Below, one piece after another: positions 34,210-38,616 of a stretch of 38,616 nucleotides of DNA; within the stretch, counting starts at the first letter, position 1; each line of letters begins with the position of its first letter. Under the pieces are notes generated by a model. It made no database searches, was not told where the DNA came from, and was given only the letters and a program-made list of their open reading frames with translations. A program made the position numbers and the translations under genes. The DNA is from Rhodospirillaceae bacterium (GTDB lineage: Bacteria; Pseudomonadota; Alphaproteobacteria; Bin65), in NCBI GenBank assembly GCA_026709535.1, contig JAPOST010000106.1:1-38616 (forward strand), written 5' to 3'.

Positions 34210-35349
34210 GTGAGCCTTTTGGCAACCCGAAAGGAAAAATTTCTTTGGTGGGGGATAACACCGGTCACCGCGCGCCGCATCACCAACTTCAAGGCCAACA
34301 GGCGCGGATATTGGTCGCTTTGGATCTTTGCAACCCTTTTCGTGCTGAGTCTGTTTGCGGAATTGATCGCTAACGATAGGCCCATAATCGTCTGGTATGA
34401 TGGCGGATTGTATCTATCATCGATCAACCGCTACGCCGAAAAGACGTTCGGCGGCGAATTTGAGACCGAAGCCGACTACACCGACCCCTTTGTGCAAAAG
34501 AAAATCCGCGAAAGGGGATGGATGGTCTGGCCGTTGATACCTTACCGCTACGACACCCAAGTGATTGGCCTGCCGAAACCCTCGCCAACAGCGCCCTCGG
34601 ATGGCAATTGGCTAGGAACCGATGACCAAGCTCGGGATATTACTGCACGAATCATCTACGGGTTTCGATTATCGGTTTTGTTCGGTCTGATCCTGACGTC
34701 ACTCAGCACTGTCATCGGCGTCTTCATGGGCGCAGTCCAAGGTTATTTCGGCGGATGGACGGATCTGTCCTTGCAGAGATTTATCGAGATCTGGGAATCG
34801 GTCCCGATTCTGTATCTGCTGATCATCCTGTCCGCGATCATCGAGCCAAACTTCTGGTGGTTGTTGATCATTCTGTTGCTTTTCAGCTGGATGTCGCTGG
34901 TTGGCGTCGTCCGGGCCGAGTTTCTGCGGGCTCGCAATTTCGATTACGTGCGGGCAGCGCGCGCCTTGGGCGCAAGCAATGCAACGATCATGTTCAAGCA
35001 TCTGCTGCCGAATGCGATGGTCGCAACACTGACCTTCATGCCTTTTGTTTTATCGAGCTCCATTGTCGCGCTCACGTCGCTCGATTTTCTGGGTTACGGG
35101 CTGCCGCCTGGCTCGCCGAGCCTCGGTGAGCTTTTGAAGCAGGGCCGATCAAACATCGAAGCGCCGTGGCTGGGCATTACGGCCTTTGTCGTGCTAGCGA
35201 TTCTGCTCAGTCTGTTGGTCTTTATCGGTGAAGCCGTACGCGATGCCTTCGACCCGCGCAAGAGCATCGCTGCTGCTGCGCCACCGCCGGAAGAGAATTC
35301 GGACTCAGCCCTGACCAAGCCCGCCCTGCGCGGCGCTTCCGTCCAGTGA
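34210..35349 (+). CDS. yejE: Peptide ABC transporter permease, YejE type
   Basis: The second Yej permease, 379 residues. N-terminal features are TPVTARRITNFKANRRGYWSLW and a periplasmic part with YRYDTQVIGLPKPSPTAPS and NWLGTDDQARDI, typical of YejE. The EAA loop is VRAARALGASNATIMFKHLLPNAM. The likely start is GTG at 34210, with GAAGG 6 bases upstream across the yejB stop; a TTG at 34174 inside yejB is less likely. It ends in a 4-bp GTGA overlap with yejF. Confidence 0.93.
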   Translation: MSLLATRKEKFLWWGITPVTARRITNFKANRRGYWSLWIFATLFVLSLFAELIANDRPIIVWYDGGLYLSSINRYAEKTFGGEFETEADYTDPFVQKKIRERGWMVWPLIPYRYDTQVIGLPKPSPTAPSDGNWLGTDDQARDITARIIYGFRLSVLFGLILTSLSTVIGVFMGAVQGYFGGWTDLSLQRFIEIWESVPILYLLIILSAIIEPNFWWLLIILLLFSWMSLVGVVRAEFLRARNFDYVRAARALGASNATIMFKHLLPNAMVATLTFMPFVLSSSIVALTSLDFLGYGLPPGSPSLGELLKQGRSNIEAPWLGITAFVVLAILLSLLVFIGEAVRDAFDPRKSIAAAAPPPEENSDSALTKPALRGASVQ

Positions 35350-36986
35350 AGCGCAGTATGATCGGCGACCGTCTCCTCAGCGTTGATAATCTGCAGGTTG
35401 ATTTCAGCACGCCCAATGGGCCGCTGCATGCAGTGAAGGGCATCTCGTTTTACGTCGACAGGGGAGAGACCTTGGCGATCGTAGGAGAAAGCGGCTCCGG
35501 CAAGTCGGTCTCGGCACTGTCGATCCTCCAGTTGCTACCCTACCCCCAAGCCAGCCATCCGAGCGGTCGCATCGTCTACCAGGACCACGAATTGATCGGC
35601 GCGCCGCAGCCGATCCTGCGCAAGATCCGGGGAAATCGGATTTCGATGATATTCCAAGAGCCTCTCACCGCCCTGAACCCGCTCCACACGGTCGAAAAGC
35701 AGATCAACGAAGTCCTGCGCCTCCACAAGGGCATGCTTAAGAGCGCCGCCCGCAGGCGAACGCTGGATTTACTTGACAAGGTCGGCATCAGGGATGCCGA
35801 GCGCCGTTTGAGTTCTTTCCCGCACGAACTGTCGGGAGGGCAACGCCAACGGATCATGATTGCGATGGCGCTGGCCAACGAGCCGGACTTGCTGATCGCC
35901 GACGAACCGACAACCGCCGTCGATGTCACAATTCAGGCTCAAATCCTCAAACTGCTGAAAGACTTGCAGGCGGAAATGGGGATGGGGATCCTGTTCATTA
36001 CCCACGATCTGGGCGTCGTGGAACATTTTGCTGACCGTGTAGCCGTCATGCGCCTTGGCGAAATCGTGGAGCAGGGCACCGTGCAATCAGTCTTTGGAAA
36101 CCCTCAGCACGAATATACCCGGCGATTGCTAGCGTCGGAACTGAAGGGCGCCCCGCCTGCAGTGCCCAATGACGCCAAAGAAATTCTCAGCGCCAAAGAT
36201 TTCAAGGTTTGGTATCCAATCAAGTCTGGCGTTTTCCGACGGACGGTCGGTCACGTGAAGGCGGTCGACAACGTCACTTTCAAGATAAGATATGGTGAGG
36301 CCGTCGGGATCGTCGGCGAAAGCGGCTCCGGCAAGACGTCGATGGGTCTCGGCCTTCTGCGCCTTATCTCCAGTCGGGGCTCGATTATATATCAAGGCCA
36401 GAACATCCAGGGTCTGGGTTGGAAGGCACTCCGGCCACTCCGCCGCGAAATGCAGATCGTCTTCCAAGATCCATTCGGAAGTTTGAGCCCGCGTCTTTCC
36501 GTTGGAGAAATTGTCGAGGAGGGCCTCAAGATACACGGAATCGGTTCCCCTGACGAACGAGAAAAGGCAGTGATTGAAGCTCTGGCCGAAACCGGGCTTG
36601 ATCCAGAAACACGGCACCGCTATCCGCATGAATTCTCCGGAGGGCAGCGTCAGCGCATATCAATCGCCCGCGCCATGGTCCTGAAACCCAACGTAGTCGT
36701 GTTGGACGAGCCGACTTCCGCCCTGGATCGGTCGGTGCAGAGTCAAATCATTGATCTGTTGCACCGGCTTCAACACGACCACAATCTGGCTTACCTGTTC
36801 ATCAGCCACGACCTGAAAGTCGTCCGAGCGATGAGCCATCATGTGATTGTTATGCGCGATGGCAAGGTGGTGGAACAGGGCCCGGCCATTGAGGTACTGG
36901 ACAATCCGCAGGCCCCCTACACCCAAGTCCTGATGGATGCTGCTTTCGACTTCAAAGCCGACGAAACGGGCGTCGTCACCGGGTAA
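35346..36986 (+). CDS. yejF: Peptide ABC transporter ATP-binding protein, YejF type (two ABC domains)
   Basis: A 546-residue fused ATPase with two nucleotide-binding domains. The first has Walker A GESGSGKS (47-54), signature LSGGQRQRIMIAMAL and Walker B LLIADEPTTAVD. The second has Walker A GESGSGKT near residue 320, signature FSGGQRQRISIARAM and Walker B VVVLDEPTSALD. Both ATP sites look intact. The oligopeptide-transporter C-terminal motifs are also present (PQHEYTRRLL and PQAPYTQVLM). It starts with GTG at 35346 within the yejE stop; an ATG at 35358 is possible. It closes the yej operon. Confidence 0.94.
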   Translation: MKRSMIGDRLLSVDNLQVDFSTPNGPLHAVKGISFYVDRGETLAIVGESGSGKSVSALSILQLLPYPQASHPSGRIVYQDHELIGAPQPILRKIRGNRISMIFQEPLTALNPLHTVEKQINEVLRLHKGMLKSAARRRTLDLLDKVGIRDAERRLSSFPHELSGGQRQRIMIAMALANEPDLLIADEPTTAVDVTIQAQILKLLKDLQAEMGMGILFITHDLGVVEHFADRVAVMRLGEIVEQGTVQSVFGNPQHEYTRRLLASELKGAPPAVPNDAKEILSAKDFKVWYPIKSGVFRRTVGHVKAVDNVTFKIRYGEAVGIVGESGSGKTSMGLGLLRLISSRGSIIYQGQNIQGLGWKALRPLRREMQIVFQDPFGSLSPRLSVGEIVEEGLKIHGIGSPDEREKAVIEALAETGLDPETRHRYPHEFSGGQRQRISIARAMVLKPNVVVLDEPTSALDRSVQSQIIDLLHRLQHDHNLAYLFISHDLKVVRAMSHHVIVMRDGKVVEQGPAIEVLDNPQAPYTQVLMDAAFDFKADETGVVTG

Positions 36987-37441
36987 CGCAAGGCTTGGAA
37001 TATTAAGGAGAAGTGACCAGTCTATCGTTCATGTTAGATCACCGCTGATTTCTCTTGGGGGAAGCAAGCATCATTCGCCTTCTCTCCGAGAGAGATTGTC
37101 AGACCGATTTTGAAGTTTGCCAGACTTTCGCTACTCTTTGCACTGACGGACAGGGCGGGCAGCTAACCTGTCATCATCAGTTGTGGAATTGTTGTCTGCC
37201 CAAGGCCAACAATGTCAGCCGATGACACTAGTCACGCAACAACCCTGCTGGCACCCACTGCGAACGTTCAAGGGTCGGGGCGACTACCAATATGCAATGC
37301 ACGCTACCAAGCCATCGTATCGCGCGGCAATCCAGAACAGCATGGTTGAGAGGCGCTGGCCACCACCAGATTTTTCTGTGTCGAGCCCGAGACTCTTTCT
37401 GTGGAACAAGCCCGTAGCCAGCAATCTGGAGCCGCGCGCCA
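36987..37441. other. Intergenic region between yejF and the dehydrogenase gene
   Basis: About 455 bp without a recognisable gene; open frames here resemble nothing. A short perfect stem lies at 37081-37095 (TCTCTC, CGA, GAGAGA) without a T tract. A nested inverted repeat occurs at 37169-37227: outer arms TGTCATC and GATGACA, inner arms TTGTTG and CAACAA. It might be a structured leader or operator of the downstream gene. Confidence 0.4.
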
Positions 37442-38386
37442 ATGAGCATACTCCTTGCGTCCTCGTGGACGGACATCAGCCCCTATTTCTCCCAATGGAA
37501 GAAAACTCTGGACCAGGAACAGCGAGACATCGACGTACGCCTGTATCCAGACGAAATTGGGGACATCGACGACATCACTACAGCCTTGGTATGGGATCCG
37601 CCTTCGGGCCTTTTGGCAAGCCTGCCCAAACTCAAGCTCATCCATTCCTTGGGTATGGGCGTGGACCACATCCTCAAACACGAGGATCTGCCGGAAGGCG
37701 TGCCGATCGCTCGCATCGTCGATCCCGATCTCGTTACCCGGATGAGCGAATACTGCGTTCACAGTATCCTGCATTATCACCGCGAGGCGGATCGGTACGA
37801 CCGGTATCAGGCCGAGCGTCTCTGGAAACCGATACCGTATCCGGCCGCCAGCTCTCGCCGGATTGGGATCATGGGTATGGGCAAAATCGGCGCCGATACG
37901 GCCATGAAGCTGAAATCCATCGGCTTTGATGTCGCGGGCTGGAGCCGGTCCCCAAAAAACGTGCCTAGCGTGCCCAGCTTCCATGACAAGGACGGATTCC
38001 GCCATTTCATGCAACATTCCGAATTCATTGTCTGTTTATTGCCGCTGACGCCTGATACAGAGGGAATATTGTGTGCCAGCACGTTCAACATGATGCCCGA
38101 CGGCGGCGGCATCATCAATGTCGCGCGCGGCGGGCATGTGGTAGAAGAAGACCTGATAGCCGCGCTTGATTCCGACAAGTTGAGCTTCGCCAAGTTGGAC
38201 GTCTTTCGGCAAGAACCGTTGCCGAAGCACCACCCATTCTGGACCCATCCAAAGATCCGGATCACGCCTCATAACGCTGGCATCACCAATCCGGAAACGG
38301 CAGCGGCGCAGATCATCAAGAACCATAGACTGGCGCTCCGGGGATTGACACCTAACAACATTGTGGACCGGGCACGCGGATACTGA
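37442..38386 (+). CDS. D-2-hydroxyacid dehydrogenase, glyoxylate/hydroxypyruvate reductase A-like
   Basis: A 314-residue NAD(P)-dependent dehydrogenase of the GhrA group, which reduces glyoxylate or hydroxypyruvate. The nucleotide site is GMGKIGADTAMKL. The catalytic triad is visible as Arg in NVARGGHVVEE, Glu in DVFRQEPLPKHHPFW and His in ITPHNAGIT. The DVFxxEPLPxxHPFW run is characteristic of GhrA. GGAG lies about 10 bases before the ATG at 37442. It stands alone, separated from yejF by 455 bp. The exact 2-oxoacid substrate is inferred from the family. Confidence 0.9.
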   Translation: MSILLASSWTDISPYFSQWKKTLDQEQRDIDVRLYPDEIGDIDDITTALVWDPPSGLLASLPKLKLIHSLGMGVDHILKHEDLPEGVPIARIVDPDLVTRMSEYCVHSILHYHREADRYDRYQAERLWKPIPYPAASSRRIGIMGMGKIGADTAMKLKSIGFDVAGWSRSPKNVPSVPSFHDKDGFRHFMQHSEFIVCLLPLTPDTEGILCASTFNMMPDGGGIINVARGGHVVEEDLIAALDSDKLSFAKLDVFRQEPLPKHHPFWTHPKIRITPHNAGITNPETAAAQIIKNHRLALRGLTPNNIVDRARGY

Positions 38387-38616
38387 ATACAATCTGTTTC
38401 ATCAAGCACCTCGTTTCTACCTTTGAGGTTGACCTTACTGCCCCATGCCATTGGTCAGGTGTAGCGGCCATCTCTTCATCTTCAGCAGAAATTCTCAGAC
38501 CGCACTTCTATACTTTGATCCGTGCCTATCCGGTCAGCGCACATAGCTACCAGATGTTGGGGCCAACCCGATGATTGATGCCGTTCATGAACTATCCCTA
38601 GTGGGTGTATGTGACA
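38387..38616. other. 3' flank of the window
   Basis: About 230 bp after the dehydrogenase stop. A weak stem with arms ACCTC and GAGGT lies just downstream of the gene, with no T tract. No coding sequence is recognisable on either strand before the window ends. Confidence 0.4.

Noticed and set aside
37183-37929. 248-codon open frame overlapping the dehydrogenase start
   Set aside because: No family resemblance, and it runs through the dehydrogenase gene in another frame.
1-38616. CRISPR arrays, rRNA genes and intact insertion sequences
   Set aside because: No regularly spaced direct repeats, rRNA-like blocks or paired terminal repeats with a transposase were seen.

Overview
The window reads as the chromosome of an alphaproteobacterium, probably Rhodospirillales-like. 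It is GC-rich by eye (not computed). Gene content supports the placement: a three-gene petABC cytochrome bc1 set with separate cytochrome b and c1, a fused indolepyruvate ferredoxin oxidoreductase tail, DUF1285 / NUDIX / DUF6111 / CCA-transferase divergent from moxR / DUF58 / DUF4159, a UbiK-YbjN-ProC cluster, lgt-midA-pgeF, and yejABEF. The taxonomic call is inference. Most of the window is dense housekeeping DNA in short operons with 4-bp stop/start overlaps.

Layout. 1-348: 3' end of an indolepyruvate ferredoxin oxidoreductase. 547-3388 (minus): petA-petB-petC, respiratory complex III. 3608-4979 (plus): trmL and hemF. 5107-7873 (minus): DUF1285, CoA-type NUDIX, DUF6111 and CCA/poly(A) polymerase. 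7948-14757 (plus): MoxR ATPase, DUF58 protein and two large membrane proteins, a conserved but functionally obscure envelope system. 14758-15500: gene-poor stretch with a frameshifted integrase fossil. 15501-18457 (plus): UDP-glucuronate 4-epimerase-like gene and M3 oligopeptidase. 18907-22180 (minus): ybjN-proC-ybaK-xseA. 22479-25451 (minus): ubiK and modABC molybdate importer. 25522-30459 (plus): hldD-lgt-midA-pgeF-M24 plus a 22-residue hydrophobic ORF, closed by a strong intrinsic terminator at 30491-30518. 30519-31237: GC-rich stretch with no readable gene. 31238-36986 (plus): yejA-yejB-yejE-yejF peptide importer. 37442-38386 (plus): D-2-hydroxyacid dehydrogenase.

How the genes work together. 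Complex III and the NDUFAF7/MidA homologue belong to respiration, and UbiK to ubiquinone synthesis. HemF supplies heme. Lgt, HldD, PgeF and possibly YejABEF serve the cell envelope: lipoprotein lipidation, LPS heptose, peptidoglycan quality control and peptide uptake. TrmL, CCA-transferase and YbaK act on tRNA.

The points most worth a second look are these. Two adjacent membrane proteins of the MoxR operon (about 1,600 residues together) contain no cysteine. The PgeF homologue has Phe where the family has its first metal-binding His. An M24-fold enzyme has lost all five metal ligands. A 22-residue membrane ORF sits between that enzyme and the operon terminator. hldD looks leaderless.
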